This document shows, piece by piece, positions 20,122-29,744 of a stretch of DNA of 40,291 nucleotides (positions are counted from its first letter, which is position 1; each line of letters starts with the position of its first letter). The stretch comes from Corallochytrium limacisporum (Eukaryota > Opisthokonta): contig PDIP01000035.1 in assembly GCA_002811645.1 (NCBI GenBank), positions 1 to 40,291 of the forward strand, read 5' to 3'. Below the pieces are notes generated by a model, which did not search any database, was not told where the DNA came from, and saw only the letters and a list, made by a program, of their open reading frames with translations. The translations under genes and the position numbers were made by a program.

Positions 20122-20584
20122 CAGACTACGCAACCGGAACACCCATCTAACCGGGAAATTAATCAATAATCACACTGCAAACATTAAAGAAACTCAGTCC
20201 AAAACACCATTGTCTCCGCCCCACCCCTTTCTTAGTACTTTACCCATATTTCTTACCCGTGTTCATCCGGCTCCCTCCCTCTCCCAAGCGGCGGTCGTTA
20301 ACACCTTTCGTACCCATTAAGTGCGTCTTGCGGGAGGGCGTGCCACATCACTGTTTCAGACGAAGATGCGCCCCACCCCCCCGGGTCACTACACCGGACT
20401 TTAGGTGAGCGCCAAGAGTGACGTTGCAGGGTCCATCGCTACGACACAGCTTAGTTTGACACTTTTGTATGTAAGGACAAAGCCATATTTGTAGGTACTT
20501 GACTATTGTGAATGATCGGACTATATTGTCTGAATTTGATATTTCCATCGGGCAAGAATCCGATAGCGACGGAGGAGCATAACA
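20122..20584. other. Intergenic, SARAF promoter
   Basis: 463 bp with no gene seen. Pyrimidine-rich at 20215-20290. A C7 run followed by GGG lies at 20376-20385, about 200 bp before the SARAF start. Confidence 0.55.
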
Positions 20585-21601
20585 ATGCGGGTTTGGATTG
20601 GAATTGCCGTTGGCTGTGCAGTCTTTACGACAGCAACAGAAGCTGGCTTCTTTAATGGCGGCAACAAGAAGCGAGACGCTGTGCTTCTGAAGGATGTCGA
20701 AACAATTACAATGTACAAAGGACGGGAAACTGCTCACCGCCGGGTCAGCGCTGTTCCGCAACTGAACTGCATCGAGGGAGACGGCTGTGGATACGATGAA
20801 TACGAGCCACGGACTGTGCAATGCGTCAATGCGGGGTTTGATGGCAAGGATGTCCAGTGGAAGTGCACTGCTGAACTAGATCGGGACGTCAAGTTTGGTT
20901 TCACAGATGTGTATTGTGAGGGCTACGACGACCCAGATGACCCATACGTTCTGAAGAATTCCTGTGGGCTCGAGTATTCCCTGTACCTCACTCCTCAGGG
21001 CAAAGCTAGGAATCGAAACAGAAGTTCGTGGTTCGGCAGGAGTAATAGCCACGATAGTGGATACAATAAGGGACATCAGCAGAGCTCCGGTGGCTACTGG
21101 TTGAACTGGATCTTCATAATTGGACTTGCATGGATCATCTGGAAGACTGTCCTGTACCCAACCCCCTCAAGAGATCCTTCCATGCGCGGTGGTTCTGGCT
21201 TTACGCCGGGCGGTGGAGGTGGCCCTGGCGGTGGTGGAGGTCCTCCTCCAGGTTATCCTGGCGGCGGAAATGATAACTGCGGATCGCAAGGATCGTACAG
21301 CAATATGGGACCCGGTGTTGGCTCTGGAGCTGGTGCAGGAGGCGGCACGGGCGGCGGATGGTTTGGCCCGGCCATGGCTGGTGGTATACTAGGTTATCTG
21401 TTAGGTGGTGGTGGAGGATGGGGACGGAGGCGCAACTATGGCTACGGTGGTTACGCGCCCGGATACCGCCCAGGCTACAATAGAGGAGTCTACCGCGGTA
21501 CCGGAGGCTTCGGAGGCCGTTCCGCCTTCGGCGGAGGAGGATCCAGCTTCGGCGGCGGCACCTCATCGTCATCGTCCTTCGGTGGTACCCGTCGGCGTTA
21601 G
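20585..21601 (+). CDS. SARAF/TMEM66-like regulator of store-operated calcium entry
   Basis: A 338-residue single-pass ER membrane protein. A signal peptide spans about 1-20. The lumenal domain (about 30-140) has the family pattern VLLKDVETITMYKG...RRVSAVPQLNC...VQC.N.G.DGKDVQWKC..., with at least six cysteines (62, 68, 80, 94, 111, 127) that likely form disulfides. The W-x-C and D-V-x-CEGYD-x-PDDPYVLKNSCGLEY stretch is diagnostic. A transmembrane helix lies at about 171-191. The cytosolic tail is very Gly-rich with aromatic residues and an Arg-rich end. In animals SARAF binds STIM1 to limit calcium influx; whether a STIM/Orai system exists here is unknown. The stop is TAG. Confidence 0.9.
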   Translation: MRVWIGIAVGCAVFTTATEAGFFNGGNKKRDAVLLKDVETITMYKGRETAHRRVSAVPQLNCIEGDGCGYDEYEPRTVQCVNAGFDGKDVQWKCTAELDRDVKFGFTDVYCEGYDDPDDPYVLKNSCGLEYSLYLTPQGKARNRNRSSWFGRSNSHDSGYNKGHQQSSGGYWLNWIFIIGLAWIIWKTVLYPTPSRDPSMRGGSGFTPGGGGGPGGGGGPPPGYPGGGNDNCGSQGSYSNMGPGVGSGAGAGGGTGGGWFGPAMAGGILGYLLGGGGGWGRRRNYGYGGYAPGYRPGYNRGVYRGTGGFGGRSAFGGGGSSFGGGTSSSSSFGGTRRR

Positions 21602-21870
21602 GAGCTAAATAGAAGTATCAGAAGACTCTTTTGTCTGCGATTTCGCGGCCCTTTGTGGGGCTCGCGTAGAACTGTTAAATTCTATAATTGATATTTAAAA
21701 CTATGTTGAAAATGTTGATGATGCCAAAGATATGCTAGGTAAGAGTATGGAAGAATGTGTTCCGATGGAAATGTTATGATTTCTTCATGCAAACTGCCGT
21801 ATCTAAATCGGGACGGGAACGTGGAAGTGCTCCCGTTGAACCCGTCATTTGAGAAGTATTGTTTTTTCAT

Positions 21871-22278
21871 TTAGAAGCGGAGCTTGTTGAAGAACCACTT
21901 GTTCTTTCCGGACTTGAAACGCTCTTCCAGGATCTTCTTGGCCTCCTTGCGGGCAGCCAGACGGCTGGGCTTGTCCTTCAGGACCTCCTTGGTGATGACA
22001 GACTTCAGGTCCACATCGATGGCGTAGCGGGTGGGCAAAACGTGGTTGTAGTTGACGCACTTAATGAAAGGCTTGACCCGAGCACGCTTGGCCTGCAGTT
22101 CCTTACCCATGCGCTTGGTGACCTTCAGAGGAGCACGCTCAATGCCCACAACCAGGGCGTGAGGGAAGGGGCGCTTGTTGTCACCATCGTCGTACTGCTT
22201 AACAATCACAGCCTTCTTACCGGCGTACTTACCGTTCAGGACGATAACGACCTTGCCGGGCTTCATGAACTTCACCAT
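21871..22278 (-). CDS. RPL27: 60S ribosomal protein eL27
   Basis: 135 residues, the standard length of eL27 (136 in yeast). The N-terminus [20 protein letters not shown] is the KOW-type start. The [21 protein letters not shown] block, the [18 protein letters not shown] block and the C-terminal [10 protein letters not shown] are all invariant features of the family. It is a large-subunit protein near the polypeptide exit side. It is intronless here, whereas many fungi split this gene. A TATA-like sequence lies just upstream of the ATG. The stop is TAA. It converges with SARAF (269 bp between stops). Confidence 0.98.
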   Translation of the reverse strand: MVKFMKPGKVVIVLNGKYAGKKAVIVKQYDDGDNKRPFPHALVVGIERAPLKVTKRMGKELQAKRARVKPFIKCVNYNHVLPTRYAIDVDLKSVITKEVLKDKPSRLAARKEAKKILEERFKSGKNKWFFNKLRF

Positions 22279-22298
22279 GTTGATCCGTTGTTATTCAA

Positions 22299-22312
22299 TT
22301 AATATATACAAG
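22299..22312 (-). promoter_or_regulatory. TATA-like element upstream of eL27
   Basis: On the minus strand the sequence reads TGTATATATTAA, about 23-33 nt upstream of the eL27 ATG. A core promoter role is possible, but the transcript start is unknown and such AT runs are common. Confidence 0.3.
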
Positions 22313-22982
22313 TTAAATTGCAAAGCTTGACTCCGCTCAGGTTTGTCCCGAGGCGTGATACTGCTTAAATGAGTATAGGGAGATCAGTCTTTACCGAAAA
22401 CGTGGAGTCGCCTCCTGAAACTACACAATCACAAGAACTGCGTAGCAATGTTATGACTTTTCAGTACCAGACGGTATCAACATACATCTTTATGTTTACA
22501 TCTGATCCTTCAAATAATGTAAAGCATGTATCCAGAAACAGATAGAGAACCATTTCAGACCCACAGATGACTACTGTCAGATGGGTCAAAGAGCGAACCC
22601 TCGGTGGTACTCAGCTCTATTACCGTGTGCGGGACGGGTGTGCAATATGGTCAGTACAGCAGGGGTGGCCTACAGTGCTCACTAATCGTAGAACCTTGTG
22701 ACTAGCTGCCACGTACAATAACTATGGAAGATGGCAATTCCAGTCTCTTGCTATGGAATCATAGGTTTATCAACACAACAAAACTACACAAAGAAGACCA
22801 ATATATTATATACTGAAAAGAGGAAGGTCACTCCCCCCTCAAAATAGACTAAAACTAGGAAGGGAAAAACTAGCGACTTTAATATTTGGGGAAAAATTGT
22901 GTGTGGATTTTGAAGTGTGTGTTATTTCTCTGTCACAGGCTCACTGCCTTACTCAGTGGTTGGGTCCGGCCTGATTACACAT
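22313..22982. other. Intergenic, eL27 promoter side
   Basis: About 670 bp between two minus-strand genes. Long open frames are absent except for the antisense shadow of the kinase tail at the right edge. No feature is supported. Confidence 0.5.
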
Positions 22983-24743
22983 TCAATGCTGTCCTCGTTC
23001 CTTTGCGCGTTGACGGGCAAGCTTGCGTCGTTCCCGACGGCGACGGTTGCGTGCCGCATTCTTTCCAGGCTGACGCTGTTGTTGTTGAGGCTGTGTTGAA
23101 GAAGTTTCATGATCGTCGTCGTCTTCAGTATCCACTGCTATGTCGTCAGACTCTTCTTCCATCTCATCCTCAGTGTCTAGGTCGTATTCACTGTGCTCTT
23201 CTTCCTCTTCAGATTCGGACTCAGTCTCTTCGTCGGACTCTCCTGACTCAATTTCTTCGGAACCTTCCTCTTCATCAGACTCTTCAGCTTCAGAAGATTC
23301 CCCTTCTGACTCCTCTTCCTCATCAGAGACATCTTCATCGGAGCTTGGTGCATAGTCCTCCATGGTCTGAGACGGCTTCAAGAGGCCATACTCATGCATC
23401 TTTTGCTGCGCTGCATTCATAGCCTCCATGAGCACTTCACGGGATTTGTGGAAGTCAGACTCGAATAGATGGCAAAGTTCCATCTCCTCAATCGACATAC
23501 GACGGTACTGGTCTTTTTCCATAACATGCTGCAGCACGGTGATCAAATCTTGAACGTTGGTAGGTGCGAGGTCGGCAATCGCCAGTTGCTTAGGGGCTAA
23601 TTCCTTCCAGAACAGTTTCCGCTTGAACTTGGGAAGCTTGCCAGTAACTAGTTCGTAGATACAGCACCCAACAGAAAAGACATCAGCCCGTTCGTCGTAG
23701 GGACCACCCTGAGAGACCTCTGGAGCCATGAACTCCTCAGTGCCACGTTGAAGGCCATCGTTCACATATTCAGCATCTTTAAGAACCATGGACATGCCAA
23801 AGTCGACAAGCTTCAAGTATCCATGGAAGTTAATCATGATGTTATCGGGCTTCACATCCAAATGCGCAATACGCTTTCCATGGGAGCGGTCAAATTTTTT
23901 CAGGTACTTGAAGCCCTGAATCATCTGAAACACTGATTCCTTTACAACAGTAAAAGGCAACTTGCTGCGGTACCTTTCGTCGTCGTCGCGTAGAGTCCGC
24001 AGATCTTCCAGAGACCATGGGCAGAACTCGGTATAGATAGTGATTTCCAACTTTGTGTTGATGTGCAAGTCGAAGAGGGTCAGGCAGTTGATATGGCGCA
24101 TCTTCTCCAGAAAGCGTACTTCGTTCCTGACATCGGGTAGATCACATCCTTTCTTAGCGAGCTTGATCTTTTTGCGGCAAAGGATATGTCCAGTTTCACG
24201 GTGTTGAACCTTGTGAGTCTTACCGAAGGAACCCGCCTTGATGTTGTTGAGAATTATGTAGTGCCTCTTGTTCGAGTTCTGATAGACACCCGGGGAGTCG
24301 TTGAAGATCTGCGTATGAAGATCCTGTGACAGGCGACGTTCATCGACCTCACCAAGTGCTTTTCCATGGCTGCTGACACGAATTTTACCAACTCGTGCCC
24401 ACGGTGACGAGGGCAGGTTCAGCACGATGTCTTCACCAGTAGCAGAATGCTCAGACTGCGTGTCACTGAAACTGCGGAGATTCAGATCATCCAGGCGCGC
24501 CGGCAGGTCGCCTGTACTTCCCGAGCTTTCTTGCCCATTGTCACCGTCAGATGGCATCTTTCGCTTCTTGAAACTGCTCTGTGAAGTGCTCTCGTAGTCT
24601 GAAAGAACTTCACTAGTGGTACTATTTAATGTGTTTGCGCTGACATTCAGACGCGACTGAGCAGACTTCAAAGGTGACCCAATGGGGCTCTCATTCGTGT
24701 TCTGTACTTCGCGCAAAACCTGGCGGGATCGAGAGTGCGGCAT
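22983..24743 (-). CDS. Serine/threonine protein kinase with acidic-basic C-terminal tail
   Basis: 586 residues. A Ser/Thr-rich N-terminus (1-155) with S-P sites is followed by a kinase domain at about 161-430. The glycine loop is IKAGSFGKTHKV (168-179), with Ala replacing the first Gly. The ATP Lys is K191 or K192 and its partner Glu is E208. The catalytic loop HLDVKPDN is at 294-301, DFG at 314-316, and GTEEFMAPEV at 334-343. All key catalytic residues are present, so it should be active. HLDVKPDN and TEEFMAPE suggest Ser/Thr specificity. I considered Wee1- and NEK-like kinases but cannot fix the group. Residues 465-547 are nearly all Glu/Asp/Ser, and the last 30 are Arg/Lys-rich with a poly-Gln patch between, suggesting a nuclear or nucleolar role. 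ATG 24743 is the first Met. The stop is TGA. Confidence 0.9.
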   Translation of the reverse strand: MPHSRSRQVLREVQNTNESPIGSPLKSAQSRLNVSANTLNSTTSEVLSDYESTSQSSFKKRKMPSDGDNGQESSGSTGDLPARLDDLNLRSFSDTQSEHSATGEDIVLNLPSSPWARVGKIRVSSHGKALGEVDERRLSQDLHTQIFNDSPGVYQNSNKRHYIILNNIKAGSFGKTHKVQHRETGHILCRKKIKLAKKGCDLPDVRNEVRFLEKMRHINCLTLFDLHINTKLEITIYTEFCPWSLEDLRTLRDDDERYRSKLPFTVVKESVFQMIQGFKYLKKFDRSHGKRIAHLDVKPDNIMINFHGYLKLVDFGMSMVLKDAEYVNDGLQRGTEEFMAPEVSQGGPYDERADVFSVGCCIYELVTGKLPKFKRKLFWKELAPKQLAIADLAPTNVQDLITVLQHVMEKDQYRRMSIEEMELCHLFESDFHKSREVLMEAMNAAQQKMHEYGLLKPSQTMEDYAPSSDEDVSDEEEESEGESSEAEESDEEEGSEEIESGESDEETESESEEEEEHSEYDLDTEDEMEEESDDIAVDTEDDDDHETSSTQPQQQQRQPGKNAARNRRRRERRKLARQRAKERGQH

Positions 24744-26377
24744 CGTGAGTATGACCCAAAGTTCAGGGGCCTCCGTAGAAAACCTGAACAAACGGATTTA
24801 ACAGAGTGCTCATAACCCTCTATTCAAGTATGCACTAGGTTCAAATAGCATTGTCCTAGACAAGATACAGGCCAGGTAGAGTCATACAATTCAACCACAG
24901 CTTGGCTTGCACCCCCACATATACACATATATATCCCAAGCCAGCTAGCTACCCGCAATGGATCACAACGCCAGGGAGCTTCTGCTCTCAGCATAGCTTG
25001 CTGCCAAATCAGTGCACTGGGCCCTCATTCAAGCTTTTGGCGCGTAAGTAACAACCTCTTGGTGTGCTGCCGCTGAGACCCGCCAGTGGTCCCAGCTCTC
25101 TATCCCTGCGTGCGCCTGTCGCTGGTTGGCACACACTACCAAGCACCCTTCTCGAACGGAAAGGAACTGTGCGGTCCCAGTCTCGTCTGTTTGTCGAGAA
25201 GTGCCAAGCCACGCGTTGCAAGGTGTAGCCCTCCCCTTCAGTCGTTCGTTGTTGGGCTTTTGTTCCCTTGGCTTTGAACCGGGGCTTTTTTGGCGCGTCG
25301 CAATTACAAAGTACAACGGAGAGCATGCTCGGCGACGAGCCAATCATTTGGACCACACACCCCTCGAGTACTGAATGGTCGTCAATTCGGACGCAGGAGA
25401 TTGATTTCATACTCAGTGTATGAGCCACATTTCGCGCAAATACGGTACTTGGCTTCAATTATCCCTCACCGATGTACGGACTTTTGGAACAGAGCACCCT
25501 TGTCGGACCGCGAAGAGGATACTGAAGACATCAACACCACAGCATCATGCATCCTATTCAACATCAGGTACTTATGTAATCACGACACAGCCATTTGCCT
25601 CGGTCTTTCGTACCCGTACGCGACTACTAGTGGGTTTCTCGGCCATCAGTCCTCTGAGCGATACATTGACGTTCTCATGCGCGCGAAAGAAAGGCCGCCG
25701 AAGAAACCTTGCCCACTCCGTACGACACATAAATCAATAATTATCGACATATTATTGATCCATTTATGGCGTTTTCTGGTATGTCACAGTTTCGACCAGT
25801 AAGAACCCGGGTAATGAGAGAGTCCGGGTACAAGACTGTTCGGAGAAACACTACTTTCTCCTCTCCAATATTGAATGTACTGAAATCCACGCTCGAGAAC
25901 TTGAGAGAGGGGGGAGGCGCGAGGTTGGGGGGGAATCAACGCCTACGGTATATCATCAGCCGCCAATAAACACAGCAGTACCCCGCGCGTAGGGACTCGG
26001 ACAGGGAGAGCAACCCAAGCACAGAAGCAGGGGCCAAATCACTCCGTGACCCCGCCCTTTCCATTACTTGGTCCTCGGTGTGTATAAGCCCTTGGATACG
26101 ACACGGAGTCTTTCACCTAACTCAGCAATTTACAAGGGCGGCAATCCTCGGCTGCAATTCTGCAGAGCTTTCAGAGTGTTACCGTCCAAATTCTACGCAG
26201 AGACTTCATTGAAAGGCTCACAAAGAAGGTATTTGCGCGAAATCAGTCACAAGATAGGAACAGCTGCCCCTTTAGAAGAGTATGATAGGTATTGTATCTA
26301 TGGAGTTTCCAAAAGATGTAGTGGAGTCGGGTATATGCATTAGGGATATCAGTGAGTAGCAAGCGGGATCTAAAGCC
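24744..26377. other. Gene-free interval between kinase and OSCP1
   Basis: 1.63 kb between divergently transcribed genes. Overlapping frames near 25009-25458 (minus) and 25290-25802 (plus) are Arg/Ser/His-rich and lack any domain. G runs occur at about 25907-25935. An ATAT-rich stretch is at 24919-24935. No tRNA, snRNA or transposon was recognised. Confidence 0.5.
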
Positions 26378-27514
26378 ATGTCCGACCAGGCACTCCCGCT
26401 CCTGATCATCAACCTTGGGGCTGAGATGACTTATGTCCTTCATGAGCGTCTTAAGGCCCAAGGTGTATCCGTACAAGTACAGAATCAGGTCATTAGTGCA
26501 ATTGTCTACAATATGGTGCGCCGGAGATTCCTCGAAGAAATGATGCGGCCACAGCCGTTGTATAATTTGGTTCAGGTTCGATCGATTTGCAGCCGCCTGG
26601 CGCACTCTTCTGTAATGAAATTGAATGACGCTAGCATGGATAAGCTGTTTGACCTGGTGCTTATGAGCTACAAATGGCAATTAATTCAAATTAACAGCCC
26701 GGAGGAGGTGTACACTATTGCGTTGAATCATCTGGACACTTTGAAAGACTTGGTACCACTGGACAGAAAGTTACAAATTTCACTTGATTCTACGATGGAT
26801 ACAATGACCTCCGTTTATGAGTCGATGTCCAAGGGCTCATTGTGGATCATAAGGCAAGAATTATTGAACTTCACAATGTCAAAACACGCACAGATTTCAT
26901 TGTTTGTCGCACATGATCTGCAGTCATCAGACGGGTGCTTCCGGATAGATATTCACGACGAAGACTCAGACGAGCCCATTGGAAAAGTTGATTACTATGA
27001 CCCATCGACTGGGCAAGCGTACGAAACGACAACGCCCAGCAAAAAGATGAAACCGAAAAAGCGCGCTGCGATTTTCGATTTCCTTGAAGACACTGAACCG
27101 CGAGGTACTTTTTTGGGTAAAAATCTGTTTGCTGTCCTGGAGCGCAAGAGCAGAGGCCTACCTGCAGTGATACCAAAGGAACAACGCCATCATTCCCTGC
27201 GGCGACAAGGAACCCGAGCGCACCCTCTACGTGATACATACGCAGGTTCGACTGAGTACGACTACCTCAGAAGATCGATGGATAGTAGTGTTGGCGCAGA
27301 ATTCGCGGATATTTCTTCCCTTCAAGACTCCCTTACTGCTGCACGTCTTCACGAACTGCATGGTGGAGAGACCACTTCATTGAGAGGCAGCTCCTCATCT
27401 CACGATCTGGGAATGTCTTGGAACGTGTCCCAACAGTCCATGAAGACGTCGACTTCTTCAATGTCATGGAGCAATGAGCAGACCGCATCTGGGACAACCT
27501 TAAATAGTACCTGA
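26378..27514 (+). CDS. OSCP1: OSCP1 (organic solute carrier partner 1/NOR1) homologue
   Basis: 378 residues. The N-terminus LPLLIINLGAEMTYVLHERLKAQ matches the OSCP1 start (LPLLFLNLGGEMLYILDQRL). Further family blocks are RRFLEEMMRPQPLY, ICSRLAHSSVMKLNDASMDKLFDL, ALNHLDTLKD and a central ELLNFTMSKHAQISLF. OSCP1 occurs mainly in ciliated eukaryotes and is linked to cilia and to membrane transporter expression. Its retention suggests a flagellated life stage. A short SKKMKPKKR basic patch follows the core, then the divergent C-terminal 150 residues are Ser/Thr-rich with the FLGKNLFAVL stretch near 247-256. It is intronless. The stop is TGA. It converges with the SmD2 gene (100 bp between stops). 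Confidence 0.92.
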   Translation: MSDQALPLLIINLGAEMTYVLHERLKAQGVSVQVQNQVISAIVYNMVRRRFLEEMMRPQPLYNLVQVRSICSRLAHSSVMKLNDASMDKLFDLVLMSYKWQLIQINSPEEVYTIALNHLDTLKDLVPLDRKLQISLDSTMDTMTSVYESMSKGSLWIIRQELLNFTMSKHAQISLFVAHDLQSSDGCFRIDIHDEDSDEPIGKVDYYDPSTGQAYETTTPSKKMKPKKRAAIFDFLEDTEPRGTFLGKNLFAVLERKSRGLPAVIPKEQRHHSLRRQGTRAHPLRDTYAGSTEYDYLRRSMDSSVGAEFADISSLQDSLTAARLHELHGGETTSLRGSSSSHDLGMSWNVSQQSMKTSTSSMSWSNEQTASGTTLNST

Positions 27515-27614
27515 GCATGTTATCAGCCCAGTCAACGAAATCACATAGAATTTTACTTTCATAGGATATACAAGAGTTTACTTGTTTCGATTTTGATACC
27601 CTAACGACATCAAG

Positions 27615-27950
27615 CTAGGTGGCCGCAGGGCTCTTCATAACGATTATTATACTATCCCCTCTTAGAAAGAGCTTGCTAATGTAGCGATCACGAGCCACTG
27701 GTTTTGCTGAGCTCTTACTTTTGCCTTTGCGAGGTTGCTCCATCCATACTTCCTTAACTTCCTCCATGATGAGATTGCAGTGGCGGTCAAAGGCTCGAAC
27801 TCTGCCGATGAGTTTTCTATTGTTTCTGCAGGACACAATCACCTGTGCATTTGATTTCATTGCATCATTTAATAATGACAGGGGACCCTCCTTGAAGGAT
27901 GCATCTTCCTCTCTCTGGAGTTCTTCAGCCGGCGTAGCGTCCTTCGACAT
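27615..27950 (-). CDS. Small nuclear ribonucleoprotein Sm D2
   Basis: 111 residues, a core Sm protein of spliceosomal U1, U2, U4 and U5 snRNPs. The N-terminal EEL-x-x-EE region, GPLSLLNDAMKSNAQVIVSCRNNRKLIGRVRAFDRHCNLIMEEVKE (Sm1 motif) and the later DRYISKLFLRGDSIIIV (Sm2 motif) match SmD2 closely. The basic loop between Sm1 and Sm2 (RKGKSKSSAKP) is as expected. The human protein has 118 residues. ATG 27950 is the first Met, although the same frame stays open for about 127 more codons upstream without a Met. The stop is TAG. Its presence fits the intron found in the calcyphosin gene. It is divergent from eL38. Confidence 0.96.
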   Translation of the reverse strand: MSKDATPAEELQREEDASFKEGPLSLLNDAMKSNAQVIVSCRNNRKLIGRVRAFDRHCNLIMEEVKEVWMEQPRKGKSKSSAKPVARDRYISKLFLRGDSIIIVMKSPAAT

Positions 27951-28622
27951 GGCAATTCCGTTCCTCTGTTTCCAGTGGCTATTCAAGTCACATAGCTTGA
28001 AGTGTCGCAATTCAGATCCATTTCCATTTCCATTCTCATAGTGCAAAGTGTTGTGATTGCCTAGAAATTGAGAAGACCTTCCAAACAAATACCCTCCGAC
28101 TGTGCTGCGTGCAGCTTCGAAAGAGGGGCTCAACTTGGAGAGTATCCGCCTGGCCCACAAGCCGCGCGTCTCTTCATGCAATTTCACACACAATCCCTTC
28201 TCTCTCCCTTCCGCAAAAAAAAACACACAAATTTTCCCCGACCAAAACTCGATTTTTTTTTGAGAATTTCTTCCCCAAGATGGGACCAAATGAGAACCTA
28301 GTTCGGTACCTTGAGTATGGGGCTGATCCACAGACTACTAGTTCATGCTGAATGCATTAGCCGTAGTTTTGGTATTGGGTGGTGACTCCAATGAAGTGTC
28401 ATCCCTTGCTGGGGCATAGAGTAATCTGGCACAGGCCTGTATGAGCCTTAGGCACCCGTCAACGGCGTCCAATGGCACGGTTACATTTGTCTTCCAGTTA
28501 TATTTAATTTTGATATCATAGTACTGGTGAAGGTACATGAAGATCACACCATTAGAAACAACTTTTGGGGACTGATTCGTCACGGTCTTCGTCAAAATTG
28601 TATCTAAATATTTACGGGAAAC
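27951..28622. promoter_or_regulatory. Shared divergent promoter region, SmD2 and eL38
   Basis: 672 bp between divergent housekeeping genes. It contains an A9 run (28215-28223) and a T9 run (28253-28261), which as poly(dA:dT) tracts can exclude nucleosomes. An imperfect GGAAAT repeat lies near 28018-28035. On the minus strand the region is unusually open in two frames, one continuous with SmD2 and one at 28338-28622. Confidence 0.5.
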
Positions 28623-28856
28623 ATGCCCAAGCAAGTCAAGGATCTTAAGGAGTTCATCCTTACCACTCGCCGCAAGGACGCTCGCGAGCTCCGCATCACC
28701 CGCACCGGTGACGTCTGGAAGTTCAAGGTCCGCTGCAAGCGCTACCTTTACACCATGAAGGTAAATGGACAGGACAAGGCAAAGAAGTTCAAGATGTCCC
28801 TTCCCCCTCATCTGACCAAGAACGCTGTCTTCAACGGCAAGGGTGCCGAGCTCTAA
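28623..28856 (+). CDS. RPL38: 60S ribosomal protein eL38
   Basis: 77 residues, matching eL38 (70-78). The start [20 protein letters not shown], the [12 protein letters not shown] core and [11 protein letters not shown] near the end are all family hallmarks. It is a small, basic large-subunit protein. It is intronless here. The first ATG in frame is used. The stop is TAA. Its GC-rich, highly biased codons stand out from the AT-rich flanks, as expected for a highly expressed gene. Confidence 0.97.
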   Translation: MPKQVKDLKEFILTTRRKDARELRITRTGDVWKFKVRCKRYLYTMKVNGQDKAKKFKMSLPPHLTKNAVFNGKGAEL

Positions 28857-29744
28857 ATGAAATACGTATGATATTGACAAAGTAGACAGTACCGGGCCTC
28901 AGGCATCAGGTCAGTAATTCACGCATAGCATAACACAATCTTCAGCACATAGCAGCATAGAATGTCATACCTATATAATTAGGAACACACCGGGGAAGCT
29001 GTCCCATTATGATGGCTTACTTTGTTGGGTGTGGAGTATATAAACCTTTTTGGAACATAAAACAGCAACGGGCACTCTTTTTTGTGGGTCTTTTTTCATT
29101 GATATATTTCTTTTTCCCGCTTCGATATGGATGCAGGATTTCTACGGAGGACATACCCTTCAGCAGCATGCGTCAGAAGTTCAAGGCCATGGTCACCTAA
29201 AGACAACTGCGCAAGGACATGGTGAGCACAGCCATCTTTTGAAGCCAGCTTCTACTGCTTTGATTCCCATTTCGTACATGGTTTTCTTCACATGCTTGGC
29301 CTCTATCCGCAAGCCCGCATCTCTATGACATGCACTTCGAACTTCAAAGCCACTTCTTCTTGACATTGTACGCCAGCACTGGTGGATCTCCGAGTGTGTT
29401 GAGTACGCTGATCTCAATTTACTTCACAGTCCTCTCGTTTCAAGTCTGTCACCGTGTCCAAACATTGACGTCCAGACTCTTGGCCACCCCGCCCCCTTCA
29501 GCGCCCAATACATTAAATTAAGAGCGGGAGGGTCCAGACAAGCGGCCCGGGAACTGCGGTTTGTAGTTCAGGGGAGGAGGATGGATGACTCTGGCGATTG
29601 TTCCAAAACACAATTAAGGTATCTAGTTTATTCTCATTGCACGTGCAATCTCTATCCGATAAATCCGTATAGAGAGACTCGGAAAAGGCTACTGGAATAA
29701 GACCGCAGTCAAACTATGACGTAGAGTTTTCAACTTTTCTGACC
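28857..29744. other. Intergenic between eL38 and NT-C2 gene
   Basis: 888 bp. AT-rich for the first 300 bp, with T runs near 29080-29115. Short frames around 29050-29420 on both strands contain His-rich or hydrophobic patches but no recognisable domain. I searched for a small mitochondrial subunit here and could not support one. Confidence 0.5.

Noticed and set aside
22886-23422. 178-codon plus-strand frame over the kinase tail
   Set aside because: It mirrors the Asp/Glu/Ser-rich tail of the kinase (many Ser/Leu/His on the other strand) and shows no independent motif.
25290-25802. 170-codon plus-strand frame between kinase and OSCP1
   Set aside because: No domain, biased toward Arg/His/Ser, and overlapped by similar frames on both strands.
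28539-28880. Minus-strand frame extending through eL38
   Set aside because: This part is the antisense shadow of eL38; only the portion left of 28622 deserves a second look.
29050-29420. Small mitochondrial subunit gene between eL38 and the NT-C2 gene
   Set aside because: His-rich and hydrophobic patches are present, but no frame or splice model gave a recognisable protein.
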